Positions 1 to 7,811 of a stretch of DNA of 24,909 nt are shown in pieces. The translations under genes were made by a program, and so were the position numbers. The notes beneath the pieces are model-generated. The model was not told the DNA's origin. It ran no database searches and saw only the letters and a program-made list of their open reading frames with translations. This DNA is from Actinomycetota bacterium (GTDB lineage: Bacteria; Actinomycetota; Actinomycetes; Nanopelagicales; Nanopelagicaceae), in NCBI GenBank assembly GCA_947503395.1, contig CANNDP010000005.1, positions 1 to 24,909 on the forward strand, given 5' to 3'. Positions within the stretch are counted from its first letter, which is position 1, and each line of letters begins with the position of its first letter.

Positions 1-87
1 GCATTTGATGTGACTTTAGCTAGATACATCACCGCAATTGTTACTGAAAAATGCGTCTACAACCTCGAATCTGGGGACGAATTATGA
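1..87 (+). CDS. mtnA: S-methyl-5-thioribose-1-phosphate isomerase, C-terminal fragment
   Basis: Frame 1 is open from the first base to TGA at 85-87 and gives the last 28 residues of a protein whose start lies outside the window. The segment AFDVTLARYITAIVTEK matches the C-terminal signature of MtnA, where NPAFDVTP..-ITAIITEKG precedes a short tail. MtnA isomerises 5-methylthioribose-1-phosphate (and, in some bacteria, 5-deoxyribose-1-phosphate) to the ribulose form in the cytoplasm. The next gene is a class II aldolase, a known partner of MtnA in the MTA / 5'-deoxyadenosine DHAP shunt, which supports the call. Only the tail is visible, so active-site residues cannot be checked. The related eIF2B-like isomerases remain a weaker alternative. 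Confidence 0.65.
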   Translation, partial: AFDVTLARYITAIVTEKCVYNLESGDEL

Positions 88-133
88 TCACTTTAGAGCT
101 TTATATCTTTGAGATAAAGGCTGGAGAGTAATT

Positions 134-784
134 ATGGTCTCAGAGATTAATTCACTTAATTCAGAGAGCGAAATTGCCTCTCTTATCAAAATCGGTAAAG
201 CAGTAGTTGATAGGGGATTAGTTGTGGGCTCTGGAGGTAATCTCTCCATGTTGCTAAAAGGTGGGAAAGAATTTTTAATTACAAGAACTGGTAGTGAACT
301 TGATCAATTAGACCAGAGTAGCTTTGCTCTAATGGATCTTGATGGAAATATTGCTAACGGATCAGCAAAGCCCTCATCTGAGCATCGTGTTCATCTAGAG
401 AGCTATCGCGCTAGAAATGACATTAATACCTGTATTCACTTGCATCCTCAAGCAAGTATTTTTGTAGCAGCAATTGATGAGGAGATACAGCTTGTGACAA
501 CTGATCATTTGTATTACTTGCGAAAAATTGTCCGTATTCCTTGGATTGCTCCAGGAACTCAAGAGGTGGCAGAGGCAACTGCAACTGCCCTTAAAGATTG
601 CAATGTTGTAATTCTTGAAAACCATGGATGTGTAGTGGTTGCCGATAATCCTCGCCTTGCCTACTCCCGGGCCTTAAACCTAGAGGAGGCTGCTGAAATG
701 ACAATTCGTAGCGCGTTATTGAAAGTTAAGCCAAAGTTAGTGCCGCAAGAATTTGAGCAGTACCTTAAGCAGCAGGATTTATGA
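134..784 (+). CDS. class II aldolase/adducin family protein, probable 5-(methylthio/deoxy)ribulose-1-phosphate aldolase
   Basis: This 216-residue protein has the full class II (zinc) aldolase plan. It shows GSGGNLS at 32-38, the catalytic acid E83 in SSEHR, zinc ligands H102 and H104 in HLHP, and H164 in ENHG. The spacing matches L-fuculose-phosphate aldolase (E73, H92, H94, H155). The reaction expected for the fold is retro-aldol cleavage of a ketose-1-phosphate to DHAP and an aldehyde. Because it follows mtnA directly and no mtnC, mtnW or mtnX follows, I infer the Ald2/DrdA role (methylthioribulose- or 5-deoxyribulose-1-phosphate) over MtnB dehydratase or FucA. Those two remain possible because all three share these residues. 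The ATG at 134 has a Shine-Dalgarno GGAGAG at about 124-129. A 46-base gap separates it from mtnA, and 15 bases separate it from cdd. Confidence 0.75.
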   Translation: MVSEINSLNSESEIASLIKIGKAVVDRGLVVGSGGNLSMLLKGGKEFLITRTGSELDQLDQSSFALMDLDGNIANGSAKPSSEHRVHLESYRARNDINTCIHLHPQASIFVAAIDEEIQLVTTDHLYYLRKIVRIPWIAPGTQEVAEATATALKDCNVVILENHGCVVVADNPRLAYSRALNLEEAAEMTIRSALLKVKPKLVPQEFEQYLKQQDL

Positions 785-799
785 GTAGGAGATGCAGAT

Positions 800-1195
800 A
801 TGAATATTGATTGGGAGCTATTAAGAAAAGAGGCTATTAACGCTTCTAAGAAGGCTTATGCCCCTTATTCAAATTTCCCTGTTGGAGCGGCCGGCCTAGT
901 TAGTGATGGACGAATTGTTAGTGGCTGCAATATAGAAAATGCTAGCTATGGCTTAACGCTCTGCGCTGAATGTTCCATGATCTCCAATTTGCTGATGAGC
1001 GGCGGGGGAAAACTGATTGCTGTGGTCTGTGTTGATGGCAAGGGAGAACTTCTCTCGCCATGTGGTCGCTGTCGCCAACTTTTATTTGAGCATGGTGGAA
1101 ATGAACTTCAACTTTTAACGCCATCTGGGCCTCAAGACATGTCGGTGATTCTTCCTTGGGGTTTTGGCCCTGATGATTTAGAAAAGAAGAAATAA
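800..1195 (+). CDS. cdd: cytidine deaminase
   Basis: This 131-residue protein is the usual length for a homotetrameric bacterial Cdd. It has the zinc deaminase motif CAE at 55-57, with E57 as proton shuttle, and PCGRCRQ at 87-93, where C88 and C91 complete the zinc site. The substrate-binding segments YSNFPVGAA and GCNIENASYG are present. It converts cytidine and deoxycytidine to uridine and deoxyuridine in the cytoplasm. The ATG at 800 is preceded by GTAGGAG. deoA starts 4 bases after the stop, so the two are almost certainly co-transcribed. The deaminated products are the pyrimidine nucleosides that DeoA-type phosphorylases cleave. cdd and deoA are also adjacent in M. tuberculosis. Confidence 0.96.
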   Translation: MNIDWELLRKEAINASKKAYAPYSNFPVGAAGLVSDGRIVSGCNIENASYGLTLCAECSMISNLLMSGGGKLIAVVCVDGKGELLSPCGRCRQLLFEHGGNELQLLTPSGPQDMSVILPWGFGPDDLEKKK

Positions 1196-1199
1196 AGCA

Positions 1200-2486
1200 A
1201 TGAGTGAAGCCTTTGATGCTGTTGAGATTATTTCAGCAAAGCGTGATCGAAACGAGTTAAGCGATCTGCAGATTGACTGGATTGTTGATGCCTATACCCG
1301 CGGAGTTGTGGCAGATGAACAAGTCTCAGCCTTATTGATGGCGATTTTATTAAATGGAATGAATATGCGCGAGATATCGCGCTGGACTGATGCAATGATT
1401 AATAGCGGTGAGAGAATGAATTGGTCCAGCCTTGCAGTTCCAACAGTTGATAAACATTCAACAGGTGGGGTGGGAGATAAAATTACGCTTCCACTTGCGC
1501 CGCTAGTTGCTGCTTGTGGAGCTGCTGTTCCACAACTATCAGGTAGAGGTCTTGGCCACACTGGTGGAACGCTCGATAAAATGGAATCAATTCCAGGCTG
1601 GCAAGCATCTCTAAGTAATGATCAGATGCTCAAAGTATTACAAGATGTCGGGGCGGTAATTTGCGCTGCAGGTGCAGGTTTAGCACCGGCCGATAAGAAG
1701 CTTTATGCGCTGCGAGATGTCACTGGAACAGTGCCAGCCATTCCACTTATTGCTTCATCAATTATGAGTAAGAAAATTGCTGAAGGAACCAGCGCCCTAG
1801 TTCTAGATGTTAAAACCGGATCTGGTGCATTTATGTCAGATCCAGAGAAAGCCAAAGAATTAGCAAGTGTTATGGTCGAACTTGGAAAAAGAGCGGGAGT
1901 AAATACCAGGGCTCTTGTTACTGCAATGGATGTGCCACTTGGACTCACTGCCGGAAACGCACTTGAAGTTCGTGAATCAATAGAAGTTCTTTCAGGCGGC
2001 GGACCAGCAGATGTTGTTGAGTTAACTTTAATTTTGGCAAGAGAGATGCTTGATGCTGCAAAGGTAAGGGGTAAAGATCCTGAAGTTGCTCTCAAAGATG
2101 GAAGCGCGATGGATCGCTGGAGAAAAATGGTTATAGCCCAAGGTGGAGATCCTGATGCCCCGCTTCCTACTGCGAAGGAGAAGTTGGTTATCACGGCAGA
2201 GAAAAGCGGAACTATCTCTTCAATGGATGCGCTTAAAGTTGGAATTAGCGCATGGCGCCTGGGAGCTGGAAGAGCGCGACAAGGGGAGGCAGTGCAAGCA
2301 GGAGCAGGAATTGAAATTCATGCCAAACCAGGAGAGAAGATAGTTAGCGGATCTGCTCTATTTACTCTTCATAGCGATGATAGCGAGAGATTTGAGCGAG
2401 CCAAGCAAGCGCTAGAAGGCGCGGTTAGTATCTCTGAGAAGGGTGAAGTTGCAGAGAGATTGCCGCTTGTAATTACTAAGTTCTAA
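1200..2486 (+). CDS. deoA: thymidine (pyrimidine-nucleoside) phosphorylase
   Basis: This 428-residue protein belongs to the DeoA/Pdp family. The phosphate-binding KHSTGGVGDK is at 85-94 and the family signature SGRGLGHTGGTLDK at 114-127. R172, S187 and K191 fall where the thymine-contacting residues of E. coli DeoA lie (R171, S186, K190). The enzyme phosphorolyses thymidine or deoxyuridine to the base and 2-deoxyribose-1-phosphate. If it is the broader Pdp type it also accepts uridine, and I cannot distinguish the two by eye. The start lies 4 bases after cdd, with only a weak AGAAGAAA upstream, so translation is likely coupled. The TAA stop (2484-2486) shares two bases with the stop of the convergent pseudo-aldehyde dehydrogenase, leaving no room for a separate terminator. 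Confidence 0.94.
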   Translation: MSEAFDAVEIISAKRDRNELSDLQIDWIVDAYTRGVVADEQVSALLMAILLNGMNMREISRWTDAMINSGERMNWSSLAVPTVDKHSTGGVGDKITLPLAPLVAACGAAVPQLSGRGLGHTGGTLDKMESIPGWQASLSNDQMLKVLQDVGAVICAAGAGLAPADKKLYALRDVTGTVPAIPLIASSIMSKKIAEGTSALVLDVKTGSGAFMSDPEKAKELASVMVELGKRAGVNTRALVTAMDVPLGLTAGNALEVRESIEVLSGGGPADVVELTLILAREMLDAAKVRGKDPEVALKDGSAMDRWRKMVIAQGGDPDAPLPTAKEKLVITAEKSGTISSMDALKVGISAWRLGAGRARQGEAVQAGAGIEIHAKPGEKIVSGSALFTLHSDDSERFERAKQALEGAVSISEKGEVAERLPLVITKF

Positions 2487-3325
2487 ACACCAATTGGATG
2501 CCAGAGCGTCTTATATTCCATAAAGGAAAGAATCCGCTCGGGAGATTTTTCAGCTGAAAAACTATGAACTCTCTTTAAATTATCAACACTTGAAATGCGA
2601 AGAGCTGCAGCGCTTTTGCCATCTACACCACTTAAATCAAGGCCATCTATCTCCATATGCGAGGCTAAATGCGGGGTTAATTCATCACTTAGACCAGTGA
2701 GGATATTTACTACCCCTGCTGGGACATCAGATGTTGCAAGGCATTCAGCAAGAGTTATGGCAGAAAGTGGGCGCTTCTGACTTGCAATTAAGACGGCGCA
2801 ATTTCCAGCTGCCAATACTGGAGCAAGTCCTAATACAACACCTAGCAATGAAGATTTTTCTTCAGCGACAATTCCAACCACGCCAAGTGGTTCTGCAACT
2901 GTAAAGTTAAAGAAAGATCCTGCAACAGGATTAGTGCTTCCTGCAATTGTTGAAATCTTATCGCTCCATCCTGCATACCAGACCCAGGTATCAATGGCTT
3001 GTCTGACCTGCAATTGAGCTTGCTTACTACTAACAGATTCCATTGCCATAATCTCTGCAACAAATTGTTCGCTTCGACCCTCCATAATTTCAGCGATTCG
3101 ATAGAGAATCTGTCCTCTGTTATAGGCAGTTGCAGAGGCCCAAGAGGAATGAGCATTCTTAGCTGCAAGAACTGCATCCCTTAAATCTTTTCTCGATGCT
3201 TGAGCAGGATTTGCTATGAAGTTTCCTTTTTTATCTCTAATCTCATAGCTGCGCCCTGATTCACTTCGGGGAAAAGCGCCTGCAATAAATAATTTGTAAG
3301 TTTTCTTGATATCAAGACTCATCAC
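2483..3325 (-). CDS. half-length aldehyde dehydrogenase-like protein lacking the catalytic domain
   Basis: The 280 residues align with the N-terminal, NAD-binding half of aldehyde dehydrogenases (VPAGVVNILTG at 201-211 is typical). The PWN motif is replaced by AEEKSS, there is no ELGGK glutamate, and the protein ends (KTLWHPIGV) before the catalytic cysteine region. It is therefore probably not an independent dehydrogenase. ALDH16 enzymes carry a C-terminal non-catalytic ALDH-like domain after a catalytic one, and I infer that this gene is the split counterpart of that domain, acting with the upstream full-length enzyme. The start GTG at 3325 overlaps the partner's TGA (GTGA) and is immediately followed by an in-frame ATG at 3322. 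GGGAG lies just upstream, so dosage is coupled. The downstream side is taken by convergent deoA, with no remnant of a lost C-terminal half. Confidence 0.8.
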   Translation of the reverse strand: MMSLDIKKTYKLFIAGAFPRSESGRSYEIRDKKGNFIANPAQASRKDLRDAVLAAKNAHSSWASATAYNRGQILYRIAEIMEGRSEQFVAEIMAMESVSSKQAQLQVRQAIDTWVWYAGWSDKISTIAGSTNPVAGSFFNFTVAEPLGVVGIVAEEKSSLLGVVLGLAPVLAAGNCAVLIASQKRPLSAITLAECLATSDVPAGVVNILTGLSDELTPHLASHMEIDGLDLSGVDGKSAAALRISSVDNLKRVHSFSAEKSPERILSFMEYKTLWHPIGV

Positions 3326-4764
3326 TTAGCTCCCTTGAGATATGCGCCAAGTCCATGGCGTCCACCTTCGCGGCCCCAGCCAGATTCTTTATATCCGCCA
3401 AATGGGCTTGCTGGATCAAATTTATTAAAGGTATTGGCCCAGATAACTCCAGCCTTTAAGTGATTTCCTGCCCAGAGAATTCTTGAACCTTTATCAGTCC
3501 AAACTCCAGCTGAGAGCCCAAATGGAGTGTTGTTGGCTTTCTCTATCGCCTCTTGTGGAGTTCTAAAAGTAAGCACAGATAGCACTGGTCCAAAGATCTC
3601 TTCTCTAGCAATGCGATGAGCTTGAGTTACTCCTTTAAATATCGTTGGAGCAAACCAAAATCCTTTATTTGGAATTTGGCAAGGAGCAGACCAGATATCA
3701 GCGCCTTCTGCTTGTCCAGAAGATGAGAGTTCATGAATTTTTGCTAGTTGCGCAGCCGAGTTAATAGCTCCAATATCCGTGTTCTTATCCAATGGATCAC
3801 CGAGGCGAATCTTGGACATTCTCTTCTGTAATTTATTTAAGAATTCATCATGGATATTTTCTTGAAGCAGAAGGCGAGATCCTGCGCAGCAAACATGTCC
3901 TTGATTAAAGAATATTCCATTGATGATTCCCTCAACTGCTTGGTCAATTGGCGCATCTTCAAAGACGATATTTGCGCCTTTTCCACCAAGTTCAAGAGTG
4001 ACCGGGGTATTACTAACGGCAAGTGATCTAGCAATTAACTTGCCAACTTCAGTAGATCCAGTAAATGCAACCTTATCAATATCTGGATGCTTAACTAGTG
4101 CAGCTCCTGTGCTTCCATCTCCAGTAATTATGTTGACGACTCCAGGTGGGAGATCTGCTTGTTGGCATACTTCAGCAAATAGCAGAGCGGTGAGTGGTGT
4201 CGTTTCAGCAGGCTTTAACACAACAGTATTTCCAGTAGCTAGCGCTGGCGCAATCTTCCAGGCGAGCATTAGAAGTGGGAAGTTCCAAGGAATTATCTGG
4301 GCTACTACTCCATGCGCTTTGGGCTTATCTCCAAAGCCAGCGAACTCCAACTTATCTGCCCAGCCGGCGTGATAGAAAAAGTGTGCAGCAGAGAGTGGAA
4401 TATCGATATCTCTAGTTTCCCTAATCGGCTTTCCATTATCTAGGCTTTCTACTACAGCAAATTCTCGAGATCTCTCTTGAAGTAGGCGAGCGATGCGAAA
4501 GAGATATTTTGCTCGCTCTTTGCCGCTCAGCTTCGACCAAACTTTTACATAGGCAGATCTTGCAGCTTTAACAGCCTTATCAATATCGACTTCATCGGCG
4601 AGTGAAATCTTGGCTAATACCTCTTCATTAGCGGGATTTATAGTCTCAAAGCGCTTTTTGTTATGAGAGGCAATGAATTTACCGTTTATAAATAGCCCAT
4701 AATCTTTACTTATATTGGCTATCGCCTTAGATTCTGGGGCAGGGGCGTATTCAAAGTCACTCAT
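3322..4764 (-). CDS. NAD(P)-dependent aldehyde dehydrogenase, probably clearing acetaldehyde from DeoC
   Basis: This is a full-length ALDH of 480 residues. PWN is at 159-161, cofactor lysine K184 in LKPAE, FTGSTEVG at 234-241, ELGGK with general base E258, and NQGHVCCAG at 287-295. C292 aligns with the catalytic cysteine. It oxidises an aldehyde to the acid. It follows deoC by 2 bases and is coupled to the half-length ALDH-like gene, so acetaldehyde from deoxyribose-5-phosphate is the likely substrate. (Methylthio)acetaldehyde from the nearby class II aldolase could be a second one. GGTGGA about 8 bases upstream of the ATG serves as Shine-Dalgarno. The substrate is inferred from context, while the family assignment is firm. 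Confidence 0.92.
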   Translation of the reverse strand: MSDFEYAPAPESKAIANISKDYGLFINGKFIASHNKKRFETINPANEEVLAKISLADEVDIDKAVKAARSAYVKVWSKLSGKERAKYLFRIARLLQERSREFAVVESLDNGKPIRETRDIDIPLSAAHFFYHAGWADKLEFAGFGDKPKAHGVVAQIIPWNFPLLMLAWKIAPALATGNTVVLKPAETTPLTALLFAEVCQQADLPPGVVNIITGDGSTGAALVKHPDIDKVAFTGSTEVGKLIARSLAVSNTPVTLELGGKGANIVFEDAPIDQAVEGIINGIFFNQGHVCCAGSRLLLQENIHDEFLNKLQKRMSKIRLGDPLDKNTDIGAINSAAQLAKIHELSSSGQAEGADIWSAPCQIPNKGFWFAPTIFKGVTQAHRIAREEIFGPVLSVLTFRTPQEAIEKANNTPFGLSAGVWTDKGSRILWAGNHLKAGVIWANTFNKFDPASPFGGYKESGWGREGGRHGLGAYLKGAK

Positions 4765-4766
4765 TA

Positions 4767-5714
4767 TTAATCCACCGTAACATAATTTGCGCTCGAATAT
4801 CTGCCTGTACTTAATTTCATGCGTTGCATAAGTAAATCATTTAATAGCGCGCTTGCTCCAATTCGAAATAGCTCTGGGTTTAGCCACTCAGCTCCTGCAA
4901 TTTCTTTAACAAGCACTAACTGTTTGATGGCATCCTTAGTTGTCCTTATTCCACCAGCTGGTTTAACACCAATTCTGATCTGACTTAGCTCAAAGAAGTC
5001 TCTTACCGCCTCAAGCATCACTAGGACTACTGGAGCGGTAGCAGCTGGCGTAACTTTCCCAGTTGAGGTTTTAATAAAATCTGCACCTGCAAGCATTGCC
5101 AAGTAAGAAGCTTTGCGAACGTTATCTAGAGTTACTAGCTCACCTGTTTCAAGAATTACTTTTAAGTGTGCCTTATCTGAACAAATTTCTTTGATTGCTC
5201 TGATTTCATCAAATACTTCACCAAGTTGGCCAGAGAGAAATGCTCCGCGATCAATGACCATATCGATTTCAGTTGCGCCAAGTGAAATAGCATCTTTGGT
5301 GTCTTGCAGCTTAACTTTTCTTGAGGCTCTACCTGAAGGAAAGGCGGTTGCTACTGCGGCCACTGGAATACTTTGACCGCCAATTGAATCTAGATGTTTT
5401 CTAGCAATTCCAACCATGTCGTTATAGACGCAGACTGCTCCTACATGTGGAATCGAAGCATCTTGGGGATCTGGGCGGAGAGCTTTCGAGCAGAGCGATC
5501 TGACCTTGCCAGCTGTATCTGCGCCTTCAAGAGTTGTTAAATCAATCATGCTAATTGCCATATCAATGGCCCATTTTTTGCTGGTGGTTTTAATGCTTCT
5601 AGTTCCAAGCATTGCAGCGCGCTCTTGAGCACCTATTTGATCTACGCCGGGAAGGGTTTGTAGAAATCTTCGCAGCGAAGTCTCAGAACCATCAATCAGA
5701 TTTAGCGCTGACAT
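4767..5714 (-). CDS. deoC: deoxyribose-phosphate aldolase
   Basis: This class I aldolase cleaves 2-deoxy-D-ribose-5-phosphate to glyceraldehyde-3-phosphate and acetaldehyde. Visible motifs are ATEIDMVIDRGAF (D151 equivalent to the proton-relay aspartate), KVILETGEL at 185-193, ADFIKTSTGK at 211-220 with Schiff-base K215, and GVKPAGG with K251. At 315 residues it is longer than the E. coli enzyme (about 259). The extra length is an N-terminal segment of some 50 residues, a form seen in larger DeoC proteins. It lies 18 bases after the phosphomutase and just before the aldehyde dehydrogenase pair. There is no Shine-Dalgarno, but TAGACT sits 8 bases upstream of the ATG, so it may also have its own start of transcription. 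Confidence 0.95.
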   Translation of the reverse strand: MSALNLIDGSETSLRRFLQTLPGVDQIGAQERAAMLGTRSIKTTSKKWAIDMAISMIDLTTLEGADTAGKVRSLCSKALRPDPQDASIPHVGAVCVYNDMVGIARKHLDSIGGQSIPVAAVATAFPSGRASRKVKLQDTKDAISLGATEIDMVIDRGAFLSGQLGEVFDEIRAIKEICSDKAHLKVILETGELVTLDNVRKASYLAMLAGADFIKTSTGKVTPAATAPVVLVMLEAVRDFFELSQIRIGVKPAGGIRTTKDAIKQLVLVKEIAGAEWLNPELFRIGASALLNDLLMQRMKLSTGRYSSANYVTVD

Positions 5715-5722
5715 AAGTAGTG

Positions 5723-5728
5723 AGTCTA
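5723..5728 (-). promoter_or_regulatory. putative -10 of deoC (TAGACT)
   Basis: TAGACT lies 8 bases upstream of the deoC ATG, in the 18-base gap after the phosphomutase. deoC has no Shine-Dalgarno. The position would give a leaderless or nearly leaderless deoC message within the longer operon. No clear -35 is seen. Confidence 0.4.
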
Positions 5729-5732
5729 CAAG

Positions 5733-7358
5733 TTATGAAGCAAGAAGGGTACGTAGCTCTAGATCCAGCCCTTGAATGATCTCCTCGGCCTTTTCCTGAT
5801 TGTCGCTAACTACCTCGATGTAACACTTAATCTTTGGCTCGGTGCCACTAGGTCTTACGATAATTCGAATGTTTGGCTCAAGAAATATTCGCACGCCATT
5901 TGTTGGTGGTAGGCCATTAACTGGCTTCTCTAAATCATCAAAGCCAATCACGCGATATCCAGCAATTGACTGTGGTGTGTTATTTCTAAATCTTCCAAGA
6001 ATTGTGGCGATTTGTTCGAGGCTATCCACTCGCACTGAGATTTGTTTGGTGCCGTGATAGCCATACTTGCTCCAGATTTCATCAAGGAAGTCATTTAGCG
6101 TTCTAGATTCACGCTTTAGATCTGTTGCTATTTGAACAATCATTAGGGCTGCGCTGATTCCGTCCTTATCATTTACTGAATTTGAATCAACTGCATAACC
6201 AAGTGCCTCCTCATAACCAAAGTGTAGGTTCTCTATTTTTGCAATCCACTTAAATCCGGTAAGTGTTTCAGCAAAAGGCAGTTGATAGGCCTTAGCAATT
6301 TTGCTTAAGATTGAAGATGAGACAATTGAGTTAGCAAGAGTGGCGTTTTTATCCTTAGCGGCTCTGGCTAAATATTCACCAAGAATGGCTCCGACTTCAT
6401 CTCCTCTAAGCATTCTCCAATTGCCGCCTCTATCTGCAATTGCAACTGCGCAGCGATCAGCATCAGGATCATTGGCAATAACTAGATCTGCCGATACTTG
6501 CATTGCTTTCTTGATAGAGAGATCAATAGCTCCTGGCTCTTCAGGATTTGGGAATTTAACTGTTGGAAAATCTGGATCTGGTTCTGCCTGCTCCATAACC
6601 AATATCGGTGGAGTGAAATTTGCTGCTGCAAATACCTGCTCTAATGTCTTTGTGCCAACGCCATGCATAGCGGAATAGACCACCTTGAGATCACTATTTG
6701 GGGTAGCAAGCTTTGCTGTGGCTTTGATGTATGAATCCACGATTGAGTCATCTAAAACTTCTGCTCCGCTGTTTCGTTTTAGCATATTTAGATCGGGAAC
6801 TTGAGAGATATATTCTGAAATCTGCGTATCAGCAGGAGAGATAATTTGTGATCCCTCATAGCGAATCTGATCAACCATTCCGCCCAAATAGACCTTATAA
6901 CCATTATCTTCTGGAGGGTTATGGCTTGCAGTGACCATAATTCCAACGTCACACTTTAATTCTCTAACAGCATAGGCAAGCACTGGAGTTGGCAGAGCTC
7001 TTGGCAATAAATAGACCTTCATACCAGCGCCTTGCATGATCTCAGCTGTGTCTTGCGCAAAGTCTTTTGAACCATATCTCGCATCTCGTCCAACTACAAC
7101 AGATGAGAGATTGTGTTTGCGCATATAAGTGACAAGACCAGCTGCAGTTTTTGTCACAACTGCTCGATTCATTCGTGAAGGCCCTGGTCCTAATTTGCCG
7201 CGCAAGCCTGCTGTTCCAAATTCTAAAAAACCTGAGAAGCAGGAGCGCAGCTCAACTTCATTTCTATCTGCAAGGAGTCTTTCAAGTTCTGCTCTTGTCT
7301 TTGGGTCAGGATCTTGGCTTATCCACTGCTGAACTTGCGCTACTAGAGATTGATCCAT
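5733..7358 (-). CDS. pmmB: phospho-sugar mutase of the PGM2/PmmB type, probable phosphopentomutase
   Basis: The 541 residues show the alpha-D-phosphohexomutase plan. Phosphoserine loop TASHNPPEDNGYK has S145 as phospho-acceptor, metal loop DPDADR is at 297-302, sugar-binding EEALG at 383-387, and phosphate-binding RPSGTEPK at 502-509. Length and motif wording fit the PGM2 branch, which includes phosphopentomutases. Placed between a deoA/cdd unit and deoC, it most likely converts (deoxy)ribose-1-phosphate to the 5-phosphate, the step no other gene here covers. In M. tuberculosis the same type (PmmB, Rv3308) also lies near cdd and deoA. Glucose or mannose phosphomutase activity remains possible. 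A TAAGTT hexamer 6 bases before the ATG and no Shine-Dalgarno suggest a leaderless start. Confidence 0.88.
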   Translation of the reverse strand: MDQSLVAQVQQWISQDPDPKTRAELERLLADRNEVELRSCFSGFLEFGTAGLRGKLGPGPSRMNRAVVTKTAAGLVTYMRKHNLSSVVVGRDARYGSKDFAQDTAEIMQGAGMKVYLLPRALPTPVLAYAVRELKCDVGIMVTASHNPPEDNGYKVYLGGMVDQIRYEGSQIISPADTQISEYISQVPDLNMLKRNSGAEVLDDSIVDSYIKATAKLATPNSDLKVVYSAMHGVGTKTLEQVFAAANFTPPILVMEQAEPDPDFPTVKFPNPEEPGAIDLSIKKAMQVSADLVIANDPDADRCAVAIADRGGNWRMLRGDEVGAILGEYLARAAKDKNATLANSIVSSSILSKIAKAYQLPFAETLTGFKWIAKIENLHFGYEEALGYAVDSNSVNDKDGISAALMIVQIATDLKRESRTLNDFLDEIWSKYGYHGTKQISVRVDSLEQIATILGRFRNNTPQSIAGYRVIGFDDLEKPVNGLPPTNGVRIFLEPNIRIIVRPSGTEPKIKCYIEVVSDNQEKAEEIIQGLDLELRTLLAS

Positions 7359-7364
7359 AGGGCA

Positions 7365-7370
7365 AACTTA
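7365..7370 (-). promoter_or_regulatory. putative -10 of the phosphopentomutase gene (TAAGTT)
   Basis: TAAGTT stands exactly 6 bases before the ATG at 7358, in the 12-base gap after the AIG2-like gene. The same hexamer and spacing precede the EamA start. No Shine-Dalgarno is present, so transcription likely starts at the A of ATG. Confidence 0.5.
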
Positions 7371-7811
7371 CTACCGAGTACTTCGATTACTTAAATCTTT
7401 TATGTAATCCTCTGGAGCCCCTGCTTCGCGCGCAGCGTTAACCATAATTTCTAGATAACGAGCTGATGGCATTCCGCCTTCAAAGGAATTGAGTACGTAG
7501 ATATAACAGAGCGGAGAACCATCTAGAGTTTCTACTCGCACTCTAATTTTTCGATATAGATCAGTAGTCACACCCTCCCATTGATCAAGGGCTGCTTCAT
7601 CTGTTGCAGTTAGATCATAGATAGAGACAAAAACGCTATGGCCAGCATCTTCTGCAAGAGTTGCAACTGCTCCCTCCCAGCCAATTTCCTCCCCGCCAAA
7701 AGTTAAGCGCCAACCGCGTAGCCATCCAGTTCCGCGGTGTGGTGAATGAGGAGCCCTAAGAAGCATCTGCCTAGGATCAAGATTTGATCCATATGCGGCA
7801 TATAAAGTCAT
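7371..7811 (-). CDS. gamma-glutamylcyclotransferase-fold (AIG2-like) protein
   Basis: The 146 residues begin MTLYAAYGSNLD. The YGSN loop at 7-10 is the hallmark of the GGCT/AIG2-like fold. A conserved acidic position, E79 in DQWEG, falls where the catalytic glutamate of GGCT enzymes lies. Such proteins form cyclic products (5-oxoproline or similar) from gamma-glutamyl amines or peptides. The true substrate here is unknown and many bacterial members are uncharacterised. The gene overlaps maf by 4 bases (ATGA at 7808-7811), so it is translated from the same message. The phosphomutase starts 12 bases downstream, apparently with its own -10. The pairing with maf hints at housekeeping or damage control, but the sequence shows nothing more specific. 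Confidence 0.82.
   Translation of the reverse strand: MTLYAAYGSNLDPRQMLLRAPHSPHRGTGWLRGWRLTFGGEEIGWEGAVATLAEDAGHSVFVSIYDLTATDEAALDQWEGVTTDLYRKIRVRVETLDGSPLCYIYVLNSFEGGMPSARYLEIMVNAAREAGAPEDYIKDLSNRSTR

Noticed and set aside
99..119. AT-rich inverted repeat CTTTAT...ATAAAG between mtnA and the aldolase gene
   Set aside because: Six A/T-dominated pairs plus an internal mismatch give a weak stem in an AT-rich gap. It could form by chance and no U-tract follows.
1703..2194. 163-codon open frame on minus, opposite deoA
   Set aside because: It is a shadow of the conserved deoA coding sequence and its protein is serine/alanine-rich without motifs.
2483..3325. The half-length aldehyde dehydrogenase as a recent frameshift or deletion pseudogene
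   Set aside because: No remnant of the C-terminal half is found: the next bases belong to deoA. The frame is clean, has a Shine-Dalgarno and a coupled start, and the active-site motif changes lie within the retained half as well.
3920..4372. 150-codon open frame on plus, opposite the aldehyde dehydrogenase
   Set aside because: It lies wholly antisense to a gene with intact catalytic motifs, has low-complexity S/A/P-rich content and matches no family I recognise.
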